A program made the translations under genes and the position numbers. A model generated the notes under the pieces. It ran no database searches. It had not been told where the DNA came from and saw only the letters and a program-made list of their open reading frames with translations. Of a DNA stretch of 52,232 nucleotides, positions 1-9,076 are shown in pieces; within the stretch, counting starts at the first letter, position 1, and each line of letters begins with the position of its first letter. The DNA comes from Uliginosibacterium gangwonense DSM 18521 (GTDB lineage Bacteria; Pseudomonadota; Gammaproteobacteria; Burkholderiales; Rhodocyclaceae): contig NZ_KB892864.1 of the NCBI RefSeq assembly GCF_000373965.1, positions 147,938 to 200,169 of the forward strand, in the 5' to 3' direction.

Positions 1-44
1 ATGGGCGTAGCCCTGACTGTTGAACGCTAGCACGCTAAGGCATC

Positions 45-78
45 AATAAAAACAGGGCCGCCTATGCGCCGCCCTGTT
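45..78 (-). terminator. Intrinsic terminator of dnaE
   Basis: An inverted repeat (AACAGGGC at 51-58, GCCCTGTT at 71-78) is followed on the minus strand by a T-rich run (45-50). It sits 47 bases past the dnaE stop codon, as expected for a Rho-independent terminator. Bases 1-44 hold nothing I can identify. Confidence 0.75.
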
Positions 79-124
79 CTTGCTTCATTCAAAATATCGA
101 CGCGGCAGTACATCAGCCGAATAA

Positions 125-3100
125 TCAGTTGTAAATAATCTCCACCGATGGCGTGGACAACCACTCACGCAAGCCTTCGATCAAAGAATCCTCCAAGCGT
201 ACACGCCACCCTTCACCCAGCGGCAAATCCCCCTCTGCCATACTGTTAGCATAGTGGACACGGATCGGGCACCCCCCTTCATCGCGGCTCCCTCGGTAGC
301 CTTCGAGCAAACCCTGCAAGCGGTCGACGGCCTTTTGGGCGCCACCACTCTTGCCGACTTCACCATTGATGCGCAGATTGAGCAGCCTTGCAAAGCGCCC
401 TCGCGCCTCGCCCAAGGTCATCACTTTGTCGGCAACTACGCGCAAGCCACCACGGAATTCATCTGCACTGGCCTTGCCTTCCACAATCAATACTTCATCG
501 GCATTGATCTTGTTCTTGGCCGCATCCAGCACCTCTGAATAAATGGTGACTTCGATCTGTGCGGTGCCGTCATCCAGGGTCACGAATGCCATCTTGCCCC
601 GGTTGCCCATCTTGGTGCTGAAGGCCGACACCACCCCTGCCAGCGTCTGGGGTTCCCATCGCGCTTCGATGCGAGAGAGTGGCGTGCGCACAAAACGCCG
701 CACCTCATCCTTATAGCTGTTGAAAGGATGGCCGGAGAGAAAGAAGCCGATGGCGATTTTCTCTTCCGCCAGCTGTTGCCGCTCGGTCCAAGGCGTGGCT
801 TCGTTGTATTCCGGCGCAATCGAGCTGCCCTCACCCGGCATATCGAAAAGCCCACACTGCCCGGCGCTGGCAGCGGCCTGATCGGCGGCTTCCATGGCGA
901 TCCCTGAGCTGGCAATGAGCTTGGCACGGTGCGGACGGCCATCCGGCGTGAGTGGCGCAATAGCATCCAGCGCACCTGCGCGGATCAGTGCTTCCAACAC
1001 ACGGCGGTTAACGGCCCGACGGTCCACGCGGGCGCAAAAATCGAAGAGATCGCTGAACGCCCCTCCTTCCTTGCGTGCCGCCAGGATGCTGTTGACTGCA
1101 GGCTCGCCCACCCCTTTGACTGCGCCCAGACCATACCGAATCGTCTTCGGGTCGGTGGGTTCGAAGCGGTAGGCCGACATGTTTACGTCGGGCGGCAGGA
1201 TGGTGATCTTGTTCTCAAGCGTATCTTCAAAGAAGATCTTCACCGTGTCGGTGTTGTCCATATCCGAAGACATGGTTGCCGCCATGAAGGCCGCGCAGTG
1301 ATGCGCCTTGAGCCACGCCGTATGGTAGGTCACCACCGCATAGGCGGCCGTGTGCGACTTGTTGAAGCCGTACTCGGCAAACTTGGTCATCAGGTCGAAC
1401 AGGTGTTCGGCCAGCGCTGGGTCGTAACCCTTCTTGGCCGCGCCTTCGGCAATCGTGGCGCGGTGCTTGGCCATTTCCTCGGCCTTTTTCTTCCCCATGG
1501 CCCGGCGCAGCATGTCCGCGCCACCCAAGGTGTAGCCCCCGATGATCTGGGAAATCTGCATCACCTGTTCCTGATACACGATCACGCCATAGGTGGGCTC
1601 CAGGCAGGCTTTCAGATCCGGGTGGAAATAGTCGATCTCCTGCTTGCCCTGTTTGCGCAGGATGAAGTCATCCACCATCCCGGAGCCCAGCGGGCCTGGA
1701 CGATAGAGCGCCAGCACGGCGATGATGTCTTCGAAGCGGTCCGGCCCCAGCTTTTTGAGGAGCTTTTTCATCCCGTCCGATTCAACCTGGAAGATTGCCG
1801 TGGTGTTGGCATCCTTCAGAATCTGGTAGGCGGCCGGGTCTTCAAAGCCCAGCGCCATCAGGTCAAGCCGCTCTCCGGTCATGCGCTCAATGTATTGCAG
1901 CGCCAATTCGATAATCGTCAAGTTGCGCAGGCCCAGGAAGTCGAACTTCACCAAGCCAACCTGCTCCACGTCGTCCTTGTCGAACTGGGAAACGGTAGAA
2001 GCATCCGCACCATCCGCCAGATAGATCGGGCAGAAATCGGTGATCTTGCCCGGCGCAATCAGCACGCCCCCGGCGTGCATGCCCACGCCCCGGGTCATGC
2101 CTTCAAGGGGCAGCGCCAACTCCCACAGCTCGCTGACCGATTCGCCATCCCCCTCGTCCGCCATCATTTCTTCGATGGCCGGTTCTTTCTCACGCGCTTC
2201 AGCCAAACCCAAGGGCTTGTTCTGTTCCACGGGGATAAGCTTGGAGAGCTTGTCACACAGGCCGTAAGGCAAATCAAGCACACGCCCGACGTCGCGCACC
2301 ACGGCCTTGGAAGCCATGGTGCCAAAGGTGGCGATCTGGCTCACGGCGTCATGGCCATAGCGGTCACGCACATAGTCGATCACGCGATAGCGGTTTTCCT
2401 GGCAGAAGTCGATGTCAAAGTCAGGCATCGACACCCGCTCGGGGTTCAGGAAGCGCTCGAACAGCAGCGCATACGCGGTGGGGTCCAAGTCCGTGATCTT
2501 GAGCGAGTAGGCGACGAGCGACCCGGCACCCGACCCCCGGCCTGGCCCGATAGGCACGCCATTGCGCTTACCCCATTGGATAAAGTCTGCCACGATCAGG
2601 AAGTAGCCCGGGAAACCCATCTGGACGATGGTATCCAGCTCAAACTTGAGGCGCTCCAGGTAACGCGGGCGCTGTGCCTTCAACTCTTCCGTGTTCGGGT
2701 AGAGCGTGCTCAAACGTTCTTCCAGGCCGCGATGTGCTTCCTGGATCAAGAAGTCATCCAGGCTCATGCCCTCTGGCGTGGGGAACTGTGGCAGATAGTT
2801 TTTGCCCAGGATGATTGAAAGCGAGCAGCGCTTGGCGATTTCGACACTGTTCTCCAATGCCTCGGGCAAATCGGCAAACAGGGCCTGCATTTCGGCCTGA
2901 GTCTTAAAATATTGTTCATCCGTGAACAACTTCGGGCGGCGTGTATCGGCCAGGGTATAGCCTTGGGCAATGCACACCCGCGCCTCGTGGGCCTTGAAGT
3001 CTTCACGCTTGAGGAACTGGATCGGGTGTGTGGCCACTACCGGCAAGCCCAGCTCATCCGCCAGCGCCACTGCCGCATGGATATAGGTTTCGGTACCCGG

Positions 3101-3649
3101 ATGCCCCGCCCGTTGCACTTCTATATAGAAGGCATCGGGGAAGCGCTGCATCCAGTCTTGCGCCAATGCTGTCGCCGCTTTGCCATTGCCTGCCGCCAAG
3201 GCAGCGCCAATATCCCCCGGCATGGCCCCGGACAGGCAGATGAGGCCCGAAGCAGTCTCCGGGGTCAGCCACTCGCGGCGCAGCTCGGCGCGGCCATGAT
3301 GCTTGTTCTCCAGAAACGCCCGCGAGAGCAACTCACAGAGCTGGCGATAGCCCTCACGATGCCGACAGATCAGCATGATGCGGAAGGGCTTGGCGGGGTC
3401 TGTCTCGTTACTCAGCCATGCATCCACCGCAGTGATCGGCTTGATGCCTTTGCCCCGGCATCCTTTGTAATGCTTGACCATCCCGAAGAGGTTGGCCAGG
3501 TCAGAGATGCCGAGTGCGGGTTGTCCGTCGGCTGCGGCAGCAGCCACCACATCATCAATGCGCGTAATACCGTCTTCAATAGAAAACTCGGTATGCAGGC
3601 GCAAATGGACGAAGGCGGGGGTCTGGGGGGTAAGCGTGCTTGATTCCAT
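125..3649 (-). CDS. dnaE: DNA polymerase III subunit alpha
   Basis: Catalytic alpha subunit of the replicative polymerase. The 1174-residue product is close to the 1160 of E. coli DnaE. An N-terminal PHP domain begins with HLRLHTEFSIEDG. The polymerase core has GPGRGSGAGSLVAY and the catalytic signature PDFDIDF, with Asp near residues 410-414. The C-terminal third carries a helix-hairpin-helix region and an OB fold (around VSAFSTKMGNRGKMAFVTLD). The open frame extends 41 codons further upstream, but I chose the internal ATG at 3649 (MESSTLTPQ). The extra residues are non-homologous in character, and that DNA holds the regulatory repeats of the divergent hyf operon. A terminator follows at 45-78. 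Confidence 0.96.
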   Translation of the reverse strand: MESSTLTPQTPAFVHLRLHTEFSIEDGITRIDDVVAAAAADGQPALGISDLANLFGMVKHYKGCRGKGIKPITAVDAWLSNETDPAKPFRIMLICRHREGYRQLCELLSRAFLENKHHGRAELRREWLTPETASGLICLSGAMPGDIGAALAAGNGKAATALAQDWMQRFPDAFYIEVQRAGHPGTETYIHAAVALADELGLPVVATHPIQFLKREDFKAHEARVCIAQGYTLADTRRPKLFTDEQYFKTQAEMQALFADLPEALENSVEIAKRCSLSIILGKNYLPQFPTPEGMSLDDFLIQEAHRGLEERLSTLYPNTEELKAQRPRYLERLKFELDTIVQMGFPGYFLIVADFIQWGKRNGVPIGPGRGSGAGSLVAYSLKITDLDPTAYALLFERFLNPERVSMPDFDIDFCQENRYRVIDYVRDRYGHDAVSQIATFGTMASKAVVRDVGRVLDLPYGLCDKLSKLIPVEQNKPLGLAEAREKEPAIEEMMADEGDGESVSELWELALPLEGMTRGVGMHAGGVLIAPGKITDFCPIYLADGADASTVSQFDKDDVEQVGLVKFDFLGLRNLTIIELALQYIERMTGERLDLMALGFEDPAAYQILKDANTTAIFQVESDGMKKLLKKLGPDRFEDIIAVLALYRPGPLGSGMVDDFILRKQGKQEIDYFHPDLKACLEPTYGVIVYQEQVMQISQIIGGYTLGGADMLRRAMGKKKAEEMAKHRATIAEGAAKKGYDPALAEHLFDLMTKFAEYGFNKSHTAAYAVVTYHTAWLKAHHCAAFMAATMSSDMDNTDTVKIFFEDTLENKITILPPDVNMSAYRFEPTDPKTIRYGLGAVKGVGEPAVNSILAARKEGGAFSDLFDFCARVDRRAVNRRVLEALIRAGALDAIAPLTPDGRPHRAKLIASSGIAMEAADQAAASAGQCGLFDMPGEGSSIAPEYNEATPWTERQQLAEEKIAIGFFLSGHPFNSYKDEVRRFVRTPLSRIEARWEPQTLAGVVSAFSTKMGNRGKMAFVTLDDGTAQIEVTIYSEVLDAAKNKINADEVLIVEGKASADEFRGGLRVVADKVMTLGEARGRFARLLNLRINGEVGKSGGAQKAVDRLQGLLEGYRGSRDEGGCPIRVHYANSMAEGDLPLGEGWRVRLEDSLIEGLREWLSTPSVEIIYN

Positions 3650-3735
3650 GCTCTGAATTTTACAGGGTTGTCGCCCCAACTGCTTGGCCGATTCCATAGG
3701 CGATGAGACAAAGCAAGATGAGCGGCCGAACCACG

Positions 3736-3819
3736 GTGTCGAAGTGTCGCCACGCCACGCCGATCTCGACACTTTTGCCGACGCGGCACCGACAGATCGA
3801 CATCTGGTTCATCGACACC
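3736..3819. promoter_or_regulatory. TGTCG/CGACA repeat cluster upstream of hyf (candidate activator sites)
   Basis: Six copies of the pentamer TGTCG or its complement lie here: TGTCG at 3737 and 3745, CGACA at 3767, 3790, 3798 and 3813. Longer inverted pairs exist: AAGTGTCG (3742-3749) with CGACACTT (3767-3774), and GGTGTCGA (3735-3742) with TCGACACC (3812-3819). They lie about 105-190 bases before the predicted hyf start, where sigma-54 activators usually bind. The identity of the binding protein is unknown. Confidence 0.5.
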
Positions 3820-3898
3820 CAGCCTGCCAAAAATTCACACCATTGAATTTTCACGCTTTTTGGCCCAGCCGCCATGTCCCTGACACGCTTAGGGGCAC

Positions 3899-3914
3899 TG
3901 GCATGGAACCTGCA
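3899..3914 (+). promoter_or_regulatory. Sigma-54 (-24/-12) promoter of the hyf operon
   Basis: TGGCAT (3899-3904), five bases, then CTGCA (3910-3914). This matches the RpoN consensus TGGCAC-N5-TTGCA at all but two positions and has the invariant GG-N10-GC (3900-3901 and 3912-3913). Transcription would start near 3925, about 125 bases before hyfA. Formate-hydrogenlyase operons in enterics are RpoN-dependent, so the context agrees. Confidence 0.7.
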
Positions 3915-4050
3915 CTACAGCCATGACGCGCCCGTTGTAGGCGCATGGCAATGCCGTTCCATCCCTCATGAGGAACATAAGTGTGATGAACCAGCTCAGA
4001 GCGATCCATTTGATCGCTTGTATGAAGAAAACCGAGTCGGGGGCCGGGCA

Positions 4051-4638
4051 ATGAACCGCTTCGTCATCGCAGAGCCCAAGCTCTGCATCGGCTGTAATAC
4101 CTGCATGGCCGCTTGTAGCATGGAGCACAAGGCAGTGGGCCTGCAGTCCGCACCCCGGCTGACGGTGACCCGTACCGCCGAGGGAACCGCGCCCATCATG
4201 TGCCGCCACTGTGAGGATGCGCCCTGCGCCCGGGTCTGCCCGGTCAAGGCAATCACCCACGAGGATGGTGCGGTCGTGCTCAATGAAACCATCTGCGTCG
4301 GCTGCAAGCTCTGCGCAATCGCCTGCCCCTTCGGCGCGATCACCCCGCATGGCACCAGCACTGCCGGGGTGGCGGGCACGCATCCGAATGCCCCCACGCA
4401 ACCCTCTACCCTCAGCCCCTTGCTGCGCTGGGAGATGGGGGTACGCAATGTGGCCGTCAAGTGTGACCTGTGTGACTTCCGGGAAGACGGCCCCGCCTGC
4501 ATCAAGAGCTGCCCGACCAAGGCCATCTTCATGGTTGATCCCCAAGCACTTGCTGAATCGAACGCTTCCAAGCGCGCCGCCTCGGCACTGAACCTGGGTG
4601 AGAACCTGAGCTTCATCAACCCGACGGAGCACGACTGA
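4051..4638 (+). CDS. hyfA: Hydrogenase-4 electron-transfer ferredoxin subunit HyfA
   Basis: Polyferredoxin that passes electrons within the membrane-bound group 4 [NiFe] hydrogenase complex on the cytoplasmic face. The 195-residue product has sixteen cysteines in four [4Fe-4S] sets: C12/15/18/22, C51/54/59/63, C82/85/88/92 and C138/141/150/154. This is the HycB/HyfA/HydN layout (E. coli HyfA is about 205 residues). The frame is open upstream to 3874. I prefer the ATG at 4051 because the first cluster begins directly after MNRFVIAEPKLCIGC, and the upstream stretch lacks homology and overlaps the sigma-54 promoter. It is the first gene of the operon, one base before hyfB. HydN is the nearest alternative, but the context favours HyfA. 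Confidence 0.93.
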   Translation: MNRFVIAEPKLCIGCNTCMAACSMEHKAVGLQSAPRLTVTRTAEGTAPIMCRHCEDAPCARVCPVKAITHEDGAVVLNETICVGCKLCAIACPFGAITPHGTSTAGVAGTHPNAPTQPSTLSPLLRWEMGVRNVAVKCDLCDFREDGPACIKSCPTKAIFMVDPQALAESNASKRAASALNLGENLSFINPTEHD

Positions 4639-4639
4639 C

Positions 4640-6655
4640 ATGAATTCTCTTGAGCTCCTCCTGCTATCCGTGCTGCTCTACATGGGCAGCGCCTTACTGT
4701 CCCTGTTGTGCTCGCGCGTCGAACGCACCGCCATCAACCTCTGCGGCATCGGCGGCATGGCCGCAGGTGTTGCCGGTCTGGCTGCCAGTCTGCCAGTGCT
4801 GCTCTCAGGCCACGGCATGAGCGCCAACCTCGGTGGGCCGTTTGCCTTTGCCGAATTCACCGTGCGCCTGGACCCGCTGGCCGCCTTCATGGTCTTTGTG
4901 ATCTCGCTACTGGCCACGATCACCTCGCTGTACTCGCTCTCCTATGTGCGGGAATACGAAGGGCGCGGTGCCTGGGCGATGGGCTTTTTCATGAACACCT
5001 TCATTGCCGCGATGGTGGCGCTGATGGTGGTCGACAACGCCTTCTACTTCCTCGTCTTCTTCGAGATGATGTCGCTGGCCTCCTACTTCCTGGTGGTGTT
5101 CGACCAACATGACGAAGCAGTCAGCGCAGGCTTTCTCTACTTCCTGATCGCCCATGCCGGATCGGTGCTGATCATGGGTGCCTTCTTCATTCTCTACACC
5201 TGCAGTGGCAGCATGGCGTTTGAATCTTTCCGCCAACTGCATCTGTCGGCACCATTGGCTTCCATTGTGTTCCTGCTGGCCTTCTTCGGCTTTGGCGCCA
5301 AGGCCGGGATCATCCCGCTGCACAGCTGGCTGCCCCGCGCCCACCCAGCCGCACCCTCTCACGGCTCGGCACTGATGTCCGGCGTGATGGTCAAGGTCGG
5401 TGTGTTCGGGATCATCAAGGTAGGGATTGATCTGCTCGGCGCCACCTCCGCATGGTGGGGGCTGGTGGTGCTGGGTTTTGGCGCCATCTCCGCCGTGCTG
5501 GGTGTGCTCTATGCGCTGGCTGAGAAAGATGCCAAGCGCCTGCTGGCCTACTCCAGCGTGGAAAACGTCGGCATCATCCTGATGGGTGTGGGCGTAGGCA
5601 TGATCGGGATTGCCACCGGCCGCCCGGCACTGGGCATCCTCGGCCTGCTGGGGGCGCTCTACCACCTCATCAACCACGCCGTATTCAAGGGCCTGCTGTT
5701 TCTTGGCGCAGGGTCGATCCTCTTCCGCACCCATACCAAGGACATGGAAAAGCTCGGTGGCCTGGGGCGTCTGATGCCCTATACCGCTGCGGCCTGTCTG
5801 GTTGGAGCCATGGCGATTTCCGCCCTGCCCCCGCTGAACGGGTTCGTGAGCGAATGGTTCACCTATCAATCCCTGTTCTCGATGAGCCTCGACGGTGGCT
5901 TTGCCTTCCGTCTGGCGGGTCCGGTCGCCGTCGTCATGCTGGCGATCACTGGTGCGCTGGCTGCGATGTGCTTCGTCAAGTTCTACGGATTGATCTTCTC
6001 CGGCAAGGCACGTAGCGAGCATGCGGCCCACGCACACGAAGCCCCGGCTGCCATGACCTGGGCCATGGGCTTGTTGGCCCTGATTGCCATTGCACTGGGT
6101 CTGTGCGCACCGCTGGTTGCCCCGATCATTACCCGGATTGCCAGTTCGCTGGTCGGTCACGGCGCACTCGCGGTTGCCCAAGGCACCGTCGTGTTCCCGG
6201 GAGACCCGGCACAGGCCACGCTCTCCACGCCGTTGATTGCCATTCTGCTACTGGCTGCGCCGATCCTAGCCATCCTGATTATCGGGGTGTTCAAGGGCGA
6301 ACGCCTGGGTCGCCGCCACGGTGGCCCTGCCTGGGCCTGCGGCTACGAACAGGAAGATCGGATGCGGGTATCTGCCGACGGTTTTTCGAAACCGGTGAGC
6401 CATATGTTCGACGCTTTGTTCCGTCTGCGCAGCGCCCTGGACCCGGCACCCTGCCTGCATGCCTCACTGCAACGGGTGATTGCCGGTGCTACACGCGTTG
6501 AACCGATGTGGGAAGACAAAGTGATTTCCCCCATTGTGCGTGTGGTCCAGTGGATCGGCACCAAGGTGCAGTGGCTACAACATGGTGACTTCCGTATCTA
6601 CTGCCTCTATGTGGTGGCGGCCCTGGTTGTCTTCTTGATGATTGCGGTTGCATAA
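4640..6655 (+). CDS. hyfB: Hydrogenase-4 membrane subunit HyfB (antiporter-like)
   Basis: Large polytopic subunit of the membrane arm, homologous to NuoL/MrpA-type proton or cation antiporter subunits. Its 671 residues match the length of E. coli HyfB. The sequence is almost entirely hydrophobic helices. It includes the conserved core GAKAGIIPLHSWLPRAHPAAPSH in the Proton_antipo_M region, and [19 protein letters not shown] with the ion-pathway lysine. A GGAG ribosome site lies just inside the end of hyfA. The next gene starts 11 bases after its stop. Paralogous to the products at 7621 and 9734. Confidence 0.95.
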   Translation: MNSLELLLLSVLLYMGSALLSLLCSRVERTAINLCGIGGMAAGVAGLAASLPVLLSGHGMSANLGGPFAFAEFTVRLDPLAAFMVFVISLLATITSLYSLSYVREYEGRGAWAMGFFMNTFIAAMVALMVVDNAFYFLVFFEMMSLASYFLVVFDQHDEAVSAGFLYFLIAHAGSVLIMGAFFILYTCSGSMAFESFRQLHLSAPLASIVFLLAFFGFGAKAGIIPLHSWLPRAHPAAPSHGSALMSGVMVKVGVFGIIKVGIDLLGATSAWWGLVVLGFGAISAVLGVLYALAEKDAKRLLAYSSVENVGIILMGVGVGMIGIATGRPALGILGLLGALYHLINHAVFKGLLFLGAGSILFRTHTKDMEKLGGLGRLMPYTAAACLVGAMAISALPPLNGFVSEWFTYQSLFSMSLDGGFAFRLAGPVAVVMLAITGALAAMCFVKFYGLIFSGKARSEHAAHAHEAPAAMTWAMGLLALIAIALGLCAPLVAPIITRIASSLVGHGALAVAQGTVVFPGDPAQATLSTPLIAILLLAAPILAILIIGVFKGERLGRRHGGPAWACGYEQEDRMRVSADGFSKPVSHMFDALFRLRSALDPAPCLHASLQRVIAGATRVEPMWEDKVISPIVRVVQWIGTKVQWLQHGDFRIYCLYVVAALVVFLMIAVA

Positions 6656-6665
6656 GGAGCCCAGC

Positions 6666-7604
6666 ATGCTGAACCTACAATCGATTCCGTTGGCACTTCT
6701 GCAAGCGCTGGTGCTGTTGGCCTTGACCCCGTTGATGACCGGCATCTCGCGCCAGATGCGTGCCAAGATGCACTCGCGGCGTGGCCCTGGCGTGCTGCAG
6801 GACTACCGTGACTTTTTCAAGCTGCTCAAGCGTCAGGATGTGGCCCCGGCGGACTCCGGCCTCGTCTTCCGCGCGGCACCCTATGTGATCTTCGGCACCA
6901 TGTTCGCTGTGGCCATGGCCTTGCCAGTCTTTACCCACTTCTCACCGCTGGGGGTGATGGCAGACCTGATCACCTTCACCTACCTGTTCGGCCTGAGCCG
7001 TTTCTTCTTCTCGCTCTCAGGGATTGACTCCGGCAGCTCCTTCGCTGGTCTGGGCGCTTCGCGGGAAAGCACGCTGGGGGTGTTGGTCGAGCCGATCATG
7101 ATCCTCTCGCTCCTGGTTGTGGCGCTGATCGAAGGCTCCACCAACCTGGGCAGCATCAGCGCTTCGATTGCCGGGGGCTATGCCAAGTCACCCACGGCCA
7201 TCGTCCTGGCGATGCTGGCATTCGGCTTCGCGGTATTCATCGAAATGGGCAAGCTGCCTTTCGACATGGCCGAAGCCGAACAGGAACTGCAGGAAGGCCC
7301 ACTGACCGAGTACTCCGGCAGTTCCCTGGCCCTGCTCAAAACGGGTCTGGGACTCAAGAAGGTTGTGATGGCGCAATTCTTCATCGGCGTATTCCTGCCG
7401 ATCGGAGCAGCCACCACGCCTGACACCTTCTCTGCCGTGCTTGCCGTCATCGTCGTGCCTCTGCGGCTGGCGGTGGTCTTCCTGCTGGCATCTCTGATTG
7501 AGAACAGCATGGCACGCGGACGCTACATGCTGACCCCGCGAGTAACCTGGGTGGGATTCGGCGTTGCCGCCCTGGCTTTCGTGTTCTATCTGGCGGGCCT
7601 CTGA
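6666..7604 (+). CDS. hyfC: Hydrogenase-4 membrane subunit HyfC (NuoH/HycD-like)
   Basis: Membrane anchor that joins the hydrogenase module to the membrane arm, homologous to NuoH and HycD. The 312-residue product is hydrophobic with about eight helices. It has the family stretch RRGPGVLQDYRDFFKLLKRQ near residue 40 and the acidic loop FIEMGKLPFDMAEAEQELQE near residue 200, both typical of the quinone-site loops of NuoH relatives. The ATG at 6666 is chosen because AAGGAG lies 6 bases upstream; the frame extends 8 codons further but without a ribosome site. Confidence 0.94.
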   Translation: MLNLQSIPLALLQALVLLALTPLMTGISRQMRAKMHSRRGPGVLQDYRDFFKLLKRQDVAPADSGLVFRAAPYVIFGTMFAVAMALPVFTHFSPLGVMADLITFTYLFGLSRFFFSLSGIDSGSSFAGLGASRESTLGVLVEPIMILSLLVVALIEGSTNLGSISASIAGGYAKSPTAIVLAMLAFGFAVFIEMGKLPFDMAEAEQELQEGPLTEYSGSSLALLKTGLGLKKVVMAQFFIGVFLPIGAATTPDTFSAVLAVIVVPLRLAVVFLLASLIENSMARGRYMLTPRVTWVGFGVAALAFVFYLAGL

Positions 7605-7620
7605 GGATTCAAGGAAAAAG

Positions 7621-9063
7621 ATGATGCAAACACTTGCTCTCGCCACCATTCTGCTTCCCTTCGTCGGCGCGGCGCTCACCCTGCTGGCCCCCAAGACGGC
7701 TGCAAAATGGCTTGGTCAGCTCTTTGCCTTGGCGGCCACCATCAGCGTGGCCACCTTGGGCTATCAGTTCCACCTTGCTGGGCAGATGCCTTCAACCGTG
7801 GACCTGATCAAAATAGGTGACACCACCCTGTTCGGCCTCACCTTCGATTCGATCAGCACCCTGATCGGCTTCGCGGTCGTTTTCCTCGGCCTGCTGGTCT
7901 GTGTGTATTCCTCGGCCTATCTCTCCGAAGGCAACCGGGAACACCCACATGAAGGTCGCCCACGCTACTATGCCTACCTGCTGGTCTTCATCGGCGCCAT
8001 GGCTGGGCTGGTGTTCTCCTCCACGCTTGTCGGGCAATTGTTCTTCTTCGAAATCACCGGCGCCTGCTCCTGGGGCCTGATCGGTTATTACGAGAAACCC
8101 AAGGGTCTGCGTGCTGCAATCAAGGCTTTGCTGATCACCCACATCGGCTCCATTGGCCTGTATGTCGCAGCTGCGTGGCTGTTCTCGGCCACCGGCACCT
8201 TCTCGCTCTCTTCGATGGCTGGGCTGGATGAGACGGGCAAGCTGGTTGTTATGTTCGGCATCCTCTTCGCCGCCTGGGGCAAGTCGGCACAATTGCCCTT
8301 GCATGCCTGGCTGCCGGAAGCGATGGAAGCACCGACACCGATCTCCGCCTACCTGCACGCCGCCTCCATGGTGAAGGTTGGGGTTTATATCTTCGCCCGT
8401 GGCATCATCTCGATGGGCAATGTGCCGCATATTGTTGGCACAGTCGGCGTCATCATGGCGATCATCACCCTGCTGTATGGCTTTGCAATGTATCTGCCGC
8501 AGAAGGATCTCAAGCGTCTGCTGGCGTATTCGACCATCACCCAGTTGTCCTACATCTTCCTGGCTTTGTCGCTGTCGATCTTCGGTTCTGAGCTGGCGCT
8601 GAAGGGGGGCATTGCCCACATCTTCAACCATGCTTTTGCCAAGAGTCTGTTCTTCCTCGTGGCCGGGGCTTTCAGCTATACCTGTGGCACGCGCCTGCTC
8701 CCTTCCTTGCGAGGCGTCATCAGTCGTCTGCCACTGTTGGGGGTGAGCTTCTGCGTAGCCGCCATGGCGATTGCCGGGGTGCCGCCTTTCAACGGCTTCT
8801 TCAGCAAGTACGCCATCTTCGCTGCCGGTTTCAACCTGTCGCATCAGTTCATCCTGCTGTTGCCGCTGATGATTCTGGCGCTGACCGAATCGGTAGCCAG
8901 CTTTGCCTGGTTCCTGAACTGGTTTGGCAAGGTTGTGCCAGGTAAGCCCTCCGCTGAAGTGGCTGCAGCCCAACCCGTCCCCCTGCCCATCAAGCTTGTC
9001 CTCGTGGTCCTGATCATCATGACCCTGTGCTCAAGCTTCATTGCAGCCTCCTGGCTTGGATAA
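7621..9063 (+). CDS. hyfD: Hydrogenase-4 membrane subunit HyfD (antiporter-like)
   Basis: Second of three antiporter-like subunits. HyfD occurs in hydrogenase-4 but has no counterpart in the smaller hydrogenase-3 (Hyc) complex, so it helps identify this as Hyf. The 480-residue product is about as long as E. coli HyfD (479). It shows WGKSAQLPLHAWLPEAMEAP and LPQKDLKRLLAYSTITQ, the conserved lysine-bearing helices of the Proton_antipo_M family. The ATG at 7621 follows AAGGAAAAAG; an upstream in-frame start at 7564 would overlap hyfC and is rejected. HyfE starts 14 bases after the stop. Confidence 0.94.
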   Translation: MMQTLALATILLPFVGAALTLLAPKTAAKWLGQLFALAATISVATLGYQFHLAGQMPSTVDLIKIGDTTLFGLTFDSISTLIGFAVVFLGLLVCVYSSAYLSEGNREHPHEGRPRYYAYLLVFIGAMAGLVFSSTLVGQLFFFEITGACSWGLIGYYEKPKGLRAAIKALLITHIGSIGLYVAAAWLFSATGTFSLSSMAGLDETGKLVVMFGILFAAWGKSAQLPLHAWLPEAMEAPTPISAYLHAASMVKVGVYIFARGIISMGNVPHIVGTVGVIMAIITLLYGFAMYLPQKDLKRLLAYSTITQLSYIFLALSLSIFGSELALKGGIAHIFNHAFAKSLFFLVAGAFSYTCGTRLLPSLRGVISRLPLLGVSFCVAAMAIAGVPPFNGFFSKYAIFAAGFNLSHQFILLLPLMILALTESVASFAWFLNWFGKVVPGKPSAEVAAAQPVPLPIKLVLVVLIIMTLCSSFIAASWLG

Positions 9064-9076
9064 CGGAGAAAACACC

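Noticed and set aside
929-2818. A 629-codon open frame on the plus strand
   Set aside because: Lies fully antisense to dnaE, has His/Arg/Gln-rich composition typical of a shadow frame and no ribosome site.
3650-3772. N-terminal extension of DnaE by 41 codons
   Set aside because: The added residues do not resemble DnaE, no ribosome site is present, and the DNA holds repeats linked to the hyf promoter.
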